Shown one piece after another: positions 13,843 through 20,302 of a stretch of 20,302 bases of DNA. The position numbers were made by a program, and so were the translations under genes. Numbering within the stretch: the stretch's first letter is position 1; each line of letters begins with the position of its first letter. Source of the stretch: DAOUMF01 sp034411955 (GTDB lineage Bacteria > Chloroflexota > Dehalococcoidia > SM23-28-2 > RBG-16-64-32); assembly GCA_034411955.1 (NCBI GenBank), contig DAOUMF010000069.1, positions 1 to 20,302 on the forward strand, written 5' to 3'. The notes beneath the pieces were generated by a model that had not been told where the DNA came from, ran no database searches, and worked only from the letters and a program-made list of their open reading frames with translations.

Positions 13843-14670
13843 ATGGGCGTACTGGACAAGCTCCGCCTCGACGGCAAGGTGGCCGTTGTCACCGGCGCCG
13901 GTCGGGGCCTGGGCCGAGCCATGGCCATCGCCCTGGCCGAGGCCGGCTGCGACATCGTGGCGGCCGCCCGCACCCGCGCTCAGATCGAGGAGACGGCGGA
14001 GTTGGTGCGCACCAAGGGCCGCCGCTGTCTGCCTGTCCCCACTGACATCACCGATCCGGCCTCGGTACAGGCGATGGTGGATGCCACCATCGCTGAGTTC
14101 AGCCGCATCGATATCCTGCTGAACAACGCCGGCGGCGCCACTGAGGGGATGGGTAAGCCGGTGGAGCAGATCACCGACGAGGAGTGGCGCACCGGCATCG
14201 ACACCAACCTGTCGGGGACGTTCTACTGCTGCCGCGCGGCCATCCCCCACATGCTGCAACAGGGCGGCGGCAAGATCATCAACCTCACCTCCGGCTTCGG
14301 CCTCCGTGGCGGTCGCGACAACTTCATGTACCCGACGGCCAAGGCGGGGCTCATCAACTTCACCCGCTCCCTGGCGATAACCTACGCCGACCGCAATATC
14401 CAGGCCAACCTCATAGCGCCGGGGCTCTTCCCTCACGACAACCAGTGGATGGTGGAGTGGTGGCGGGGCGGCAAGTTCGTGCCCATGGGCCGCCTGGGCC
14501 GCGATGAGGAGCTCGGCCCCCTCTGCGTCCTCCTGGCCTCCGACCTCTCGAGCTACATGAACGGCGACATCCTCGCCCTGGAAGGCGGCGGCCTGGCCGG
14601 AGGCCACGCTCCCACCGGATTCGCGCCGGTGGTGCCGCTGGAGGCAGACGCCCGCGGGGGTGAGGCATGA
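13843..14670 (+). CDS. Short-chain dehydrogenase/reductase, intact catalytic residues
   Basis: A classical SDR of 275 residues. The cofactor motif is TGAGRGLG (residues 17-24), the structural motif NNAGG (94-98), and the catalytic tetrad N122 (TNLSG), S150 (INLTSGFG), Y163 and K167 (YPTAK). Arg44 in AARTRAQ after strand 2 hints at NADP preference, which is only suggestive. It would oxidise or reduce a hydroxyl/keto group; the substrate is unknown. The C-terminus carries about 20 extra residues after the usual LEGGG end. ATG 13843 follows AGAAGGAG. The stop overlaps the next gene, another SDR, as ATGA, so the two proteins are made together. Confidence 0.92.
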   Translation: MGVLDKLRLDGKVAVVTGAGRGLGRAMAIALAEAGCDIVAAARTRAQIEETAELVRTKGRRCLPVPTDITDPASVQAMVDATIAEFSRIDILLNNAGGATEGMGKPVEQITDEEWRTGIDTNLSGTFYCCRAAIPHMLQQGGGKIINLTSGFGLRGGRDNFMYPTAKAGLINFTRSLAITYADRNIQANLIAPGLFPHDNQWMVEWWRGGKFVPMGRLGRDEELGPLCVLLASDLSSYMNGDILALEGGGLAGGHAPTGFAPVVPLEADARGGEA

Positions 14671-15443
14671 CGGTCCGAGGGCAGTTCTCGCTGCAGGGCA
14701 AGTCTGCTCTCGTCATCGGCGCCTCGCGTCCCGTCGGGCGGGCGGTGGCCTTGTCGCTGGCGGAGGCCGGAGCGGACGTCGCGGTCTCCACCACCACCCC
14801 CTCGCGGAGGGAGGACTTAGCCGCCAACTCGTGCGCCAACGAGGTGTGGGCGCTGAACCGCAAGGGGTTCGCCGCCACCATCGACGCCGCCAGCGAGAGC
14901 GGCGTCCGGTCGCTGGTGGATCGCGCCGTCTCGGAGCTGGGGCGGCTGGACGTGCTCGTGAACGCCCACGACCTCCCCTTCGCCAAGCCATTGCCGGAGG
15001 TGACTCCCAACGAGTGGCGGCGGGTCCTGGACGTCAACCTCACCGGGGTCTACCTGGCCTGCCGCGCCGCCGCCGTGCCCATGCTCTCCCAGGGCAAGGG
15101 GCGCATCATCAACGTCGTCTCCCTGCTGGCCGAGCGGGGCATGGTCAACGGCGCCGCCTACTGCGCCGCCCAGGCCGGCGTGATGAACCTGAACCGCGCC
15201 CTCGCCCTGGAGTGGGCCCGCAGCGGCATCACCGTCAACGCCATCGGCGCCGGCTGGACCGAGGGGATGGCCTTCCTGGCCGACGAGGACGCCCGCCGCC
15301 AGCTTGAGCGCTATCTCCCGGGCAAGCGCCTGGCCCGGCCCGAGGAGATCGCCGGGGTCGCCGTCTACCTGGCCTCGGACGCGGCCGAGTACCTGACGGG
15401 GCAGGTGGTCTGGATCGAGGGCGGCGCCCTCAGCCACGTGTAG
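14667..15443 (+). CDS. SDR-fold protein with degenerate active site (possible pseudoenzyme partner)
   Basis: A 258-residue SDR-fold protein whose key motifs are altered. The cofactor motif TGxxxGxG reads IGASRPVG (17-24; Thr to Ile, middle Gly to Pro). NNAG reads NAHD (99-102). The catalytic YxxxK reads YCAAQ with Y165 and Q169 (codon CAG), so the lysine is lost; S152 and N124 remain. The overall fold signals are good: LAEAGADVAVS, GRLDVLVN, DVNLTGVY, ITVNAIGAGW, YLTGQVVWIEGG. It is unlikely to catalyse the usual SDR reaction alone. ATGA overlap with the intact SDR upstream suggests a heteromer in which this is the structural or regulatory subunit, as known for BbsC in BbsCD. That comparison is inference. 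Confidence 0.88.
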   Translation: MTVRGQFSLQGKSALVIGASRPVGRAVALSLAEAGADVAVSTTTPSRREDLAANSCANEVWALNRKGFAATIDAASESGVRSLVDRAVSELGRLDVLVNAHDLPFAKPLPEVTPNEWRRVLDVNLTGVYLACRAAAVPMLSQGKGRIINVVSLLAERGMVNGAAYCAAQAGVMNLNRALALEWARSGITVNAIGAGWTEGMAFLADEDARRQLERYLPGKRLARPEEIAGVAVYLASDAAEYLTGQVVWIEGGALSHV

Positions 15444-15448
15444 CCATC

Positions 15449-16153
15449 ATGAGCGATCAGATAACCATCCACCGGCGGTTTCACGGCCCGCCCGAGTCGG
15501 GGCACGGTGGCTACGTATGTGGAGTGGTGGCAGGGCTCATCGGCGGCCCGGCCGAGGTGACCCTGCGGCGCCCGCCCCCTCTGGACCGGCCCCTAGAAGT
15601 CGTCTCGCTCGACGGCGGGGGCGTCGCCCTGCGCGACGGCGACACGATCATCGCCGAGGGAGCCCCAGCCTCGGTGGACATCGACGTTCCCGAGCCGGTC
15701 AGCTTCACGGATGCGGAGGTGGTCAGCCAGTCCTTCATCGGGTTCCGCGAGCACGCGTTTCCGACTTGCTTCGGATGCGGGCCGCAGCGCGCCGAAGGCG
15801 ATGGCCTCCGCCTCTTCGCCAGATGGGTCAAAGGTCGCAACATCGTTGCTGCTCCCTGGACGCCGGACACCTCCCTGACCGACGAGGACGGAACGGTGCG
15901 GCCGGAGTTCGTCTGGGCATCGCTTGATTGCCCGTGTGGGATGGCACTTCTCAAGGAACCACCAGAACACCCGATCCTGCTGGGCCGACTCGCCGCAAGG
16001 CTGTTGGCGCCGGTCCGGGCCGGTGAGCGGTGCGTGGTCGTCGGCTGGCCGCTCGGTGAGGACGGTCGAAAGCTGTACGCGGCGTCGGCCCTATTCTCGG
16101 CCGAAGGCGAGCTACGGGCGTTCGCGAGGGCTACGTGGCTCAGGCTGGCCTGA
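15449..16153 (+). CDS. Hotdog-fold (thioesterase-like) protein
   Basis: A 234-residue protein that I read as a probable double-hotdog protein. The first half has HGPPESGHGGYVCGVVAGLIGG followed by strand-rich LRRPPPLDRPLEV. The second begins with FPTCFGCGP and GLRLFARW (C107, C110), a motif seen in hotdog thioesterase-like proteins, then RPEFVWASLDCPCGMALL resembling the central hotdog helix. Such proteins usually hydrolyse or bind acyl-CoA thioesters. It begins five bases after the SDR stop without a clear ribosome site, so coupling is likely, and ends 13 bases from the convergent CoA-transferase stop. Fold call is moderate and substrate unknown. Confidence 0.68.
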   Translation: MSDQITIHRRFHGPPESGHGGYVCGVVAGLIGGPAEVTLRRPPPLDRPLEVVSLDGGGVALRDGDTIIAEGAPASVDIDVPEPVSFTDAEVVSQSFIGFREHAFPTCFGCGPQRAEGDGLRLFARWVKGRNIVAAPWTPDTSLTDEDGTVRPEFVWASLDCPCGMALLKEPPEHPILLGRLAARLLAPVRAGERCVVVGWPLGEDGRKLYAASALFSAEGELRAFARATWLRLA

Positions 16154-16166
16154 CCTGTGGCGCCCC

Positions 16167-17435
16167 CTACTCGTCCACCGACCAGTCAGGTGTAGTGCCG
16201 GTGACCCCCTCGCGCTCCAGCGCCGCCATCTCCGCCGCCGATAGCCCCAGCAGCTCCCCCAGCACGTAGCCGTTGTGCTCGCCGAAGGCCGGCGCGGGCA
16301 GCCGGATGTGCCCCGGCGACTCGCTCAGCCGCCAGTGTGGGCCCTCCACCTCCCACACCCCCGCCACCGAGTGCGATACGCTCTCGTAGAAGCCCCGCGC
16401 CCGCAGGTGCGGCTCGGCGAACACCTCCGGCACGCTGAGCACCGGCGAGCAGGGCACCCCCACCGCTTGGAGTGCCTCCGTCGCCTCGTCCTTCGTGCGC
16501 TCCCGCGCCCAGTCGGAGATCAGCGCGTCCAGCGCGTCCTGGTTGCGGTAGCGGCTCACCACGTCGCCGAAGCGCCCGTCCCCGGCCAACTCCGGCCAGC
16601 CCATCGCCCCGCACAGGGCGGCGAACTGGGCATCGTCCTCGCAGGCTATCGCCACCCACTGGTCATCGGGCGGGTGCCCGCCCGTCTGGGCGCCGGCGCA
16701 GGGATAGCAGCCGTGGGGCGCCATGGAGGAGTGCCGGTTGCCCCGGCGCGGGGGCTCTCGGCCCTGCATGGAGTAGCCCACGATGTACTCGCCGATGACG
16801 TTGATGAGGTTCTCCCGCTGGGCCACCTGGATGTGCTGGCCGCGGCCCGTGCGGCGACGGTCCCACAGCGCCAGCGCCACCGCCCCCGCGGCGGCAATCC
16901 CCGCCATCGGGTCGCCGTAACTGATGCCCGTCTTCTGGGGCGGACCATCGGCGTACCCCGACAGATGGCAGAGGCCGGAGAGCTGCTCCACGCTCGTCCC
17001 GTAGGCGACGAAGTCGCGCTCGGCACCCGACTTGCCGTTCCCCGAGATGGAGACCCCGATCACCTGCGGGTTCGCCCCGGCCAGCGCGTCGTAGCCAAGG
17101 CCCAGGTTGTCCATCGCCTCCGCCCCGAAGCTATCGATGACCACGTCGGAGAGCCTCACCAGCCGCAGGAACAGGTCGCGGCCCTTCTCCTGAGACAGGT
17201 CGAGGGCGCAGCCGTACTTGTTGCGGTTCAGGTGGTTGAAGTAGGGCGACTTGTCCCACACCTGATCCGTTGTCGGCGGCTGGCCGGTGAGGGAGCGGGT
17301 GAGGTCCCAGTTGCCGACCGCCTCCACCTTGATCACCTCGGCCCCCATGTCGGCCAGCAGGCGGGTGGCGTAGGGACCGGCCCAGGCCGTGGTCAGATCA
17401 AGCACACGAACGCCGTGGAGGGGAAGACGGAACAT
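16167..17435 (-). CDS. Family III CoA-transferase (CaiB/BaiF), full length
   Basis: A 422-residue CoA-transferase of the CaiB/BaiF (formyl-CoA transferase-like) family, which moves CoA between carboxylic acids through an aspartyl-CoA intermediate. Landmarks: GVRVLDLTTAWAGPYATRLLADMGAEVIKVE (8-38), NRNKYGCALDLSQEKGRDLF (70-89), VSISGNGKSG, and the catalytic aspartate D175 in TGISYGDPMAGIAAAGAVALAL. The central DG.WVAI-type segment is present (DDQWVAIACEDDAQFAALCGAMGWPELAGD), as are the late VGVPCSPVLSVPEVFAEPHLRARGF and the C-terminal LPAPAFGEHNGYVLGELLGLS. ATG 17435 is preceded by AGGAGGGG. It is the last gene of the minus-strand cluster, separated from the second CoA-transferase by an AAACC-rich inverted repeat. 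Donor and acceptor are unknown. Confidence 0.92.
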   Translation of the reverse strand: MFRLPLHGVRVLDLTTAWAGPYATRLLADMGAEVIKVEAVGNWDLTRSLTGQPPTTDQVWDKSPYFNHLNRNKYGCALDLSQEKGRDLFLRLVRLSDVVIDSFGAEAMDNLGLGYDALAGANPQVIGVSISGNGKSGAERDFVAYGTSVEQLSGLCHLSGYADGPPQKTGISYGDPMAGIAAAGAVALALWDRRRTGRGQHIQVAQRENLINVIGEYIVGYSMQGREPPRRGNRHSSMAPHGCYPCAGAQTGGHPPDDQWVAIACEDDAQFAALCGAMGWPELAGDGRFGDVVSRYRNQDALDALISDWARERTKDEATEALQAVGVPCSPVLSVPEVFAEPHLRARGFYESVSHSVAGVWEVEGPHWRLSESPGHIRLPAPAFGEHNGYVLGELLGLSAAEMAALEREGVTGTTPDWSVDE

Positions 17436-17469
17436 CTAACCCCTCCTGCCCGCCCCGCGCCCCACCCAG

Positions 17470-17522
17470 CAAACCAGAGAACCAGCAAACCAACATCCCT
17501 GGTTTGGAGGTTTGCAGGTTTG
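17470..17522. repeat. AAACC-rich imperfect inverted repeat (long hairpin)
   Basis: Two 23-base arms, 17470-17492 and 17500-17522, pair at 18 of 23 positions around the 7-base loop ACATCCC. Each arm consists of spaced (A)AACC or GGTT(T) units. Its base composition is far lower in GC than the flanks and it fills most of the 104-bp gap between the two CoA-transferase genes. It could be a non-autonomous repeat (MITE/REP-like), an mRNA stem that sets relative expression, or a terminator lacking the T-run. No terminal target duplication is obvious. Confidence 0.7.
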
Positions 17523-17539
17523 TTGATTTGTGCGAGGCA

Positions 17540-18532
17540 CTACACCACCCCCGCCGCCCGCAGGCGCGCCAGTTCGTCTGTGCTCAGGCCCACCTCCCCG
17601 CAGTACACCTCCCGGTTGTGCTCCCCCAGCAGGGGGGCACGCCCGGCCCTCCACTTCACCCCGCTCATGCGGAAGGGCGGGCCCGGGTAGGTCCGCCGGC
17701 CCGCTACCGGGTGCTCCACCTCCTGGAAGTACTCGCGCGCCCGCAGTTGCTCCGACTGCAGCAGGTCGGCCAGAGTGTGCACGGAGGCGGTGGGCACGCG
17801 GGCCGCGCCCGCCATGCTGGACAGGACGTTGCCGCCGCGCCTGGAGATGTTCCGCTTCAGGTAGGCCCACCAGGGGAGGTACATCTCCAGCGCGGAGGCC
17901 ATGCACTCCTGGGCCGAGATGTCCACGTGCTGCGGCACCTCGGTGGCGTCCGCCTGGTGGGCGGCGACCGCCGCCGCCGCGAACGCCTGGAGCCCGGCCT
18001 GGTACTCCGCCTGATAGCCCGCGTTCACCAGCGGCTCCCGCTCCGGCTCCCCCGTGAGCGACATCTGGCCGCCGGAAGCGAACGACGTCAGGTTAGTCGC
18101 CCGCCAGCCCGCCTTCGGCCCGCTCTGACCGTAGGGCGTGATGGAGACCAGGACGATGCGCCGCTTGATCGACCGCAGCGCCTCGAAGCCGACCCCCAGC
18201 GACTCCAGGTAGCCGGGCGGGAAGCCCTCCACGATGACGTTGGCGTCCTCCACCAGCCTGCCGAACAGTCGGTGGCCCGTCCGCTGAGAGATATCGAGGG
18301 TGACGCTGCGCTTGTTCGTGCCCAGGTAGAGCCACAGCGCCCCCGTCTCGCGGTCGGGATGGTCCTCCGGGAAGGGGCCGATGCGCCGCGTGGGGTCCCC
18401 CGACGGCGGCTCCACTTTGACCACATCGGCCCCGTACTCGGCGAACAGCTTGCCGCAATAGCCCCCGGCCACGCCGTCGGACAGGTCGAGGACGCGCAGT
18501 TCGGCCAGGGTGGATTCGAGTTCGCCAGGCAT
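17540..18532 (-). CDS. Family III CoA-transferase paralogue with internal deletion and Asp-to-Glu change
   Basis: A 330-residue member of the CaiB/BaiF family, clearly shorter than the usual 390-420. N-terminal landmarks are normal: ELRVLDLSDGVAGGYCGKLFAEYGADVVKVEPPSGDPTRR, NKRSVTLDISQRTG, VSITPYGQSGP. The region of the catalytic aspartate reads AGYQAEYQAGLQAF with E176 where Asp is expected. After RRGGNVLSSMAG (to about 242) the sequence jumps directly to ARVPTASVHTLADLLQSEQLRAREYF, so the segment of about 75-80 residues that normally carries DG.W...., the D.RF motif and the R..N helix is missing in frame. The C-terminus FRMSGVKW...PLLGEHN is normal. It may be a non-catalytic partner of the full-length enzyme, or a decaying gene. 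No good ribosome site precedes ATG 18532. Confidence 0.85.
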   Translation of the reverse strand: MPGELESTLAELRVLDLSDGVAGGYCGKLFAEYGADVVKVEPPSGDPTRRIGPFPEDHPDRETGALWLYLGTNKRSVTLDISQRTGHRLFGRLVEDANVIVEGFPPGYLESLGVGFEALRSIKRRIVLVSITPYGQSGPKAGWRATNLTSFASGGQMSLTGEPEREPLVNAGYQAEYQAGLQAFAAAAVAAHQADATEVPQHVDISAQECMASALEMYLPWWAYLKRNISRRGGNVLSSMAGAARVPTASVHTLADLLQSEQLRAREYFQEVEHPVAGRRTYPGPPFRMSGVKWRAGRAPLLGEHNREVYCGEVGLSTDELARLRAAGVV

Positions 18533-18569
18533 AGCGGCGTCTATGGTAGGCGAAAGCGTGGCCGCGGCG

Positions 18570-19328
18570 CTAGATGTTGGAGTGGCCCTGGCCCCCGTCC
18601 ACCACCACGCAGGCGCCCGTCACCCACGACGCCCGCGGCGACAGCAGGAAGCCGACCACGTTGGCCACCTCCTCCGCCGTGCCGCAGCGCCCCCTCGGTA
18701 TGTTCTCCGCCACGAAGCGCGCCATCCCCTCCGGGTCCTCCTGCTGCCGTCGCCACCAGGAGCCGCCGGGATGGCTGATCGAGCCGGGAGCGACGGTGTT
18801 CACGCGGATCCGGTCCGGTGCCAGCCCCGTCGCCATCGCCTTGGCGTGGGAGATCAGCGCCGCCTTCATGGCGTTGTAGCCTGGATGGCCGCCTGCCTCC
18901 CGGCCCCATATCGAGGCCAGGTGGACGACGGCGCCGCCGCCGGCCTCCCGCAGGTGGGGCACCGCCAGCCTGGTCAGGCGCGCGGCGGGCAGGAACAGCG
19001 TCTCGAACGACTGCTCCCACACGGAGTCCTCATCGCCGGGGACCGCGAAGTGGATGGAGTTAACCAGGGCATCGATGCGCCCGAAGTGCTCGACGGTGGC
19101 CCGAACGAGCCGCTCGGCGTCCTCGGCCCGCGTCAGGTCGCAGGGGACGGCGAGGACCTGCGAGCCGGCGCCCTCTACCTCGGCGGCGGCCTGGCGGAGG
19201 GCCTCCTCGCCTCGTGCGGCCAGCGCCACGTGGCAGCCCTCCGCGGCCAGCGTCAGCGCCACCGCCTTGCCGATGCCGCGGGAGGCCCCTGCCAGCAACG
19301 CTACCTTGTCCTGCAGGCCCAGGTCCAT
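18570..19328 (-). CDS. SDR-fold oxidoreductase with variant motifs
   Basis: A 252-residue SDR. The cofactor motif is AGASRGIG (13-20, first Thr replaced by Ala). NNAG is replaced by NSIH (90-93). Catalytic S139 (HLASIWG), Y151 and K155 (YNAMK) are present, but the tetrad asparagine is not found in SFETLFLPAA (near residue 110). The end WVTGACVVVDGGQGHSNI is typical. Because Ser-Tyr-Lys remain it is probably active, in the enoyl-ACP-reductase-like or divergent SDR range; the substrate is unknown. AGGAG lies 7-8 bases before ATG 19328. It sits between the crotonase gene (44 bp upstream) and the short CoA-transferase (37 bp downstream), all one strand, so a single operon is likely. Confidence 0.88.
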   Translation of the reverse strand: MDLGLQDKVALLAGASRGIGKAVALTLAAEGCHVALAARGEEALRQAAAEVEGAGSQVLAVPCDLTRAEDAERLVRATVEHFGRIDALVNSIHFAVPGDEDSVWEQSFETLFLPAARLTRLAVPHLREAGGGAVVHLASIWGREAGGHPGYNAMKAALISHAKAMATGLAPDRIRVNTVAPGSISHPGGSWWRRQQEDPEGMARFVAENIPRGRCGTAEEVANVVGFLLSPRASWVTGACVVVDGGQGHSNI

Positions 19329-19372
19329 GGGCGGCTCCTATCGTAGGGGAAATGGAGGGCAAGTCAATGGGG

Positions 19373-20167
19373 CTACTCCGTCGCCGGCCTCGGGGGAGGC
19401 GGCCGGTCCCCGCTGGCGTAGCGGCGCAGCCCCTCCGCCATCGCCGGGTCGCTCAGGCTCGACTCGTGCACCCGCCGCTCCAGCTCAAGCCCTTCCGGCA
19501 GGGACAGCGACAGCCCCTCGATGGCGGCGCGACGGTCGTTGCGCAGGCTGACCTGCGGGTAGCCGGACATCGCCCCGGCCAGCTCCAGGCACCGCTCCAG
19601 CGCCCGGCCCTTGGGCACCACCTCCTGCACCAGCCCCATGCGCAGGGCGTGCCGCGCGTCGATCATCACGCCCGCCTCGATGAGGTAGAGGGCGTTGCCC
19701 AGGCCCACGATGCGGGACAGCCGCTGCGTGCCCCCGTCCAGCAGGGGCACGCCCCAGCGCCGGTTCAGCACCCCGAACTGGGCCGACTCGTCGGCGACGC
19801 GGAAGTCGCACCAGCAGGCCAGTTCCAGGCCGCCGGCCAGGCAGTAGCCGTTGACCGCGGCGATCGTCGGCTTCTCCAGGTCGGTGACGCGGGAGAAGCC
19901 CATGGGGCCGGACTCCTGGGCGCCGGGTCGGGCCATCAGGCTTTCGCCGCGCTTCAGATCTGCGCCGGCGCAGAAGGCAAGATCCCCGGCCCCGGTGAGG
20001 ATGAGCACGTCCAGGGAGTCGTCTCCGCGGAACGCCTCGACGGCCTCGAACAGCAGCCCCGCCGTCTCCCCGTTGACGGCGTTGCGGGCCTCCGGACGGT
20101 TGATGGTCACCACGAAGGCGCGGTCGCGGGTCTCGGTCAGGACTTTCGGCGCGGTCACATCGGCCAC
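19373..20167 (-). CDS. Crotonase-fold enoyl-CoA hydratase/isomerase family protein
   Basis: A 264-residue crotonase-family protein acting on CoA thioesters. Oxyanion-hole segments are AFCAGADLKRGE (65-75) and NGYCLAGGLELACWCD (106-121). The glutamate equivalent to rat enoyl-CoA hydratase Glu144 is E115; the second catalytic glutamate (Glu164, normally in FGQPE) is N135 in QFGVLNRRWGVPLLDGGTQRL. The missing second acid argues against an ordinary hydratase; this FGV..RRWGVPL.DGGT subtype is common but poorly characterised, and isomerase, hydrolase or other chemistry is possible. The start is GTG 20167, with GTG 20158 as an alternative; no ribosome site is visible. It is the first gene of the minus-strand CoA cluster. 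Confidence 0.88.
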   Translation of the reverse strand: MADVTAPKVLTETRDRAFVVTINRPEARNAVNGETAGLLFEAVEAFRGDDSLDVLILTGAGDLAFCAGADLKRGESLMARPGAQESGPMGFSRVTDLEKPTIAAVNGYCLAGGLELACWCDFRVADESAQFGVLNRRWGVPLLDGGTQRLSRIVGLGNALYLIEAGVMIDARHALRMGLVQEVVPKGRALERCLELAGAMSGYPQVSLRNDRRAAIEGLSLSLPEGLELERRVHESSLSDPAMAEGLRRYASGDRPPPPRPATE

Positions 20168-20169
20168 AG

Positions 20170-20175
20170 ATTATC
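20170..20175 (-). promoter_or_regulatory. Possible -10 box of the CoA-cluster operon
   Basis: GATAAT on the minus strand (5 of 6), preceded by TGT, just upstream of the crotonase GTG. The transcript would start at about 20163, inside the longest frame, which would favour a near-leaderless start at the GTG at 20158. No convincing -35 is visible. Confidence 0.3.
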
Positions 20176-20266
20176 ACAGAACGACTGGCGAAACCTCTCG
20201 ATGGAAGCCCCTGCGTGTAGATTGGTTTCGGTTGGCCAGAGGGCGCCTCCACAGGAGGTCGGCCGG

Positions 20267-20302
20267 ATGGCCGCGCGCAGGCCTTCGCTGCCCTTCCGGC
20301 CC
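20267..20302 (+). CDS. Start of an unidentified plus-strand gene (runs off right edge)
   Basis: An ATG at 20267 is preceded by AGGAGGT (20253-20259), a full match to the anti-Shine-Dalgarno, with seven bases between. The twelve visible codons read MAARRPSLPFRP, a basic N-terminus, too short for any family call. The gene is divergent from the crotonase gene, with a 99-bp gap between the two starts. No firm promoter can be named in that gap; a 7-bp inverted pair CGAAACC/GGTTTCG lies within it. Confidence 0.55.
   Translation, partial: MAARRPSLPFRP

Noticed and set aside
16275..18778. Long plus-strand frames (16275-17690 and 17504-18778) opposite the CoA-transferases
   Set aside because: Mirror frames of the minus-strand CoA-transferases. 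Their translations are low-complexity Arg/His/Leu/Pro sequences without motifs.
1..20302. Defence system, CRISPR array, prophage or transposon
   Set aside because: No repeat-spacer pattern, nuclease/helicase pair, integrase, transposase or phage structural gene is visible on either strand.

Overview
The window is a GC-rich (roughly two-thirds G+C by eye), densely packed bacterial chromosome segment. No rRNA, tRNA, CRISPR array, transposase or phage gene was found. The longest stretch without a gene is about 250 bp (3118-3365). The split glycine decarboxylase (GcvPA/GcvPB), a geranylgeranyl-reductase-type flavoprotein, a LarA-type racemase homologue, and many family III CoA-transferases and short-chain dehydrogenases (SDRs) fit a Chloroflexota genome, perhaps the Dehalococcoidia/SAR202 group. 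That assignment is inference from gene content only.

Layout. (1) 1-3117, minus strand: ilvE, then a membrane PH-domain protein, then a geranylgeranyl-reductase-family FAD protein that runs off the left edge. (2) 3366-3656, plus: a small TIGR04076-type protein. (3) 3685-5293, minus: cupin, methyltransferase and a rhodanese-domain lipoprotein, preceded by a 21-codon upstream frame. (4) 5489-12406, plus: a tightly coupled operon of MBL-fold hydrolase, gcvT, gcvH, gcvPA, gcvPB and a class V serine/alanine-glyoxylate aminotransferase, followed by a DinB-like protein. Most junctions are ATGA/GTGA overlaps. (5) 12403-13683, minus: a LarA (DUF2088) homologue that shares a CTAG stop palindrome with the DinB-like gene. 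(6) 13843-16153, plus: a canonical SDR, an SDR with a degenerate active site, and a hotdog-fold protein. (7) 16167-20167, minus: a crotonase-fold protein, a third SDR, a shortened CoA-transferase, a 53-bp AAACC-rich inverted repeat, and a full-length CoA-transferase. (8) 20267-20302: the first codons of a plus-strand gene behind an excellent ribosome binding site.

How the genes may work together. Region 4 is a complete T/H/P glycine cleavage set (L-protein absent) joined to an aminotransferase that would interconvert glyoxylate and glycine, so it looks like a glyoxylate/glycine/one-carbon module. Regions 5-7 look like a CoA-thioester catabolic module for an unknown hydroxy-acid: a 2-hydroxyacid racemase homologue, dehydrogenases, CoA-transferases, a crotonase and a thioesterase-like hotdog protein. 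Its most unusual trait is that two enzyme families each occur as an intact copy plus a degenerate copy: SDR 13843/14667 and CoA-transferase 16167/17540. This resembles in outline the paired CoA-transferase and SDR subunits of the bbs (benzylsuccinate) pathway. A near-perfect inverted repeat lies between the divergent larA-like and SDR promoters and could be a shared operator.
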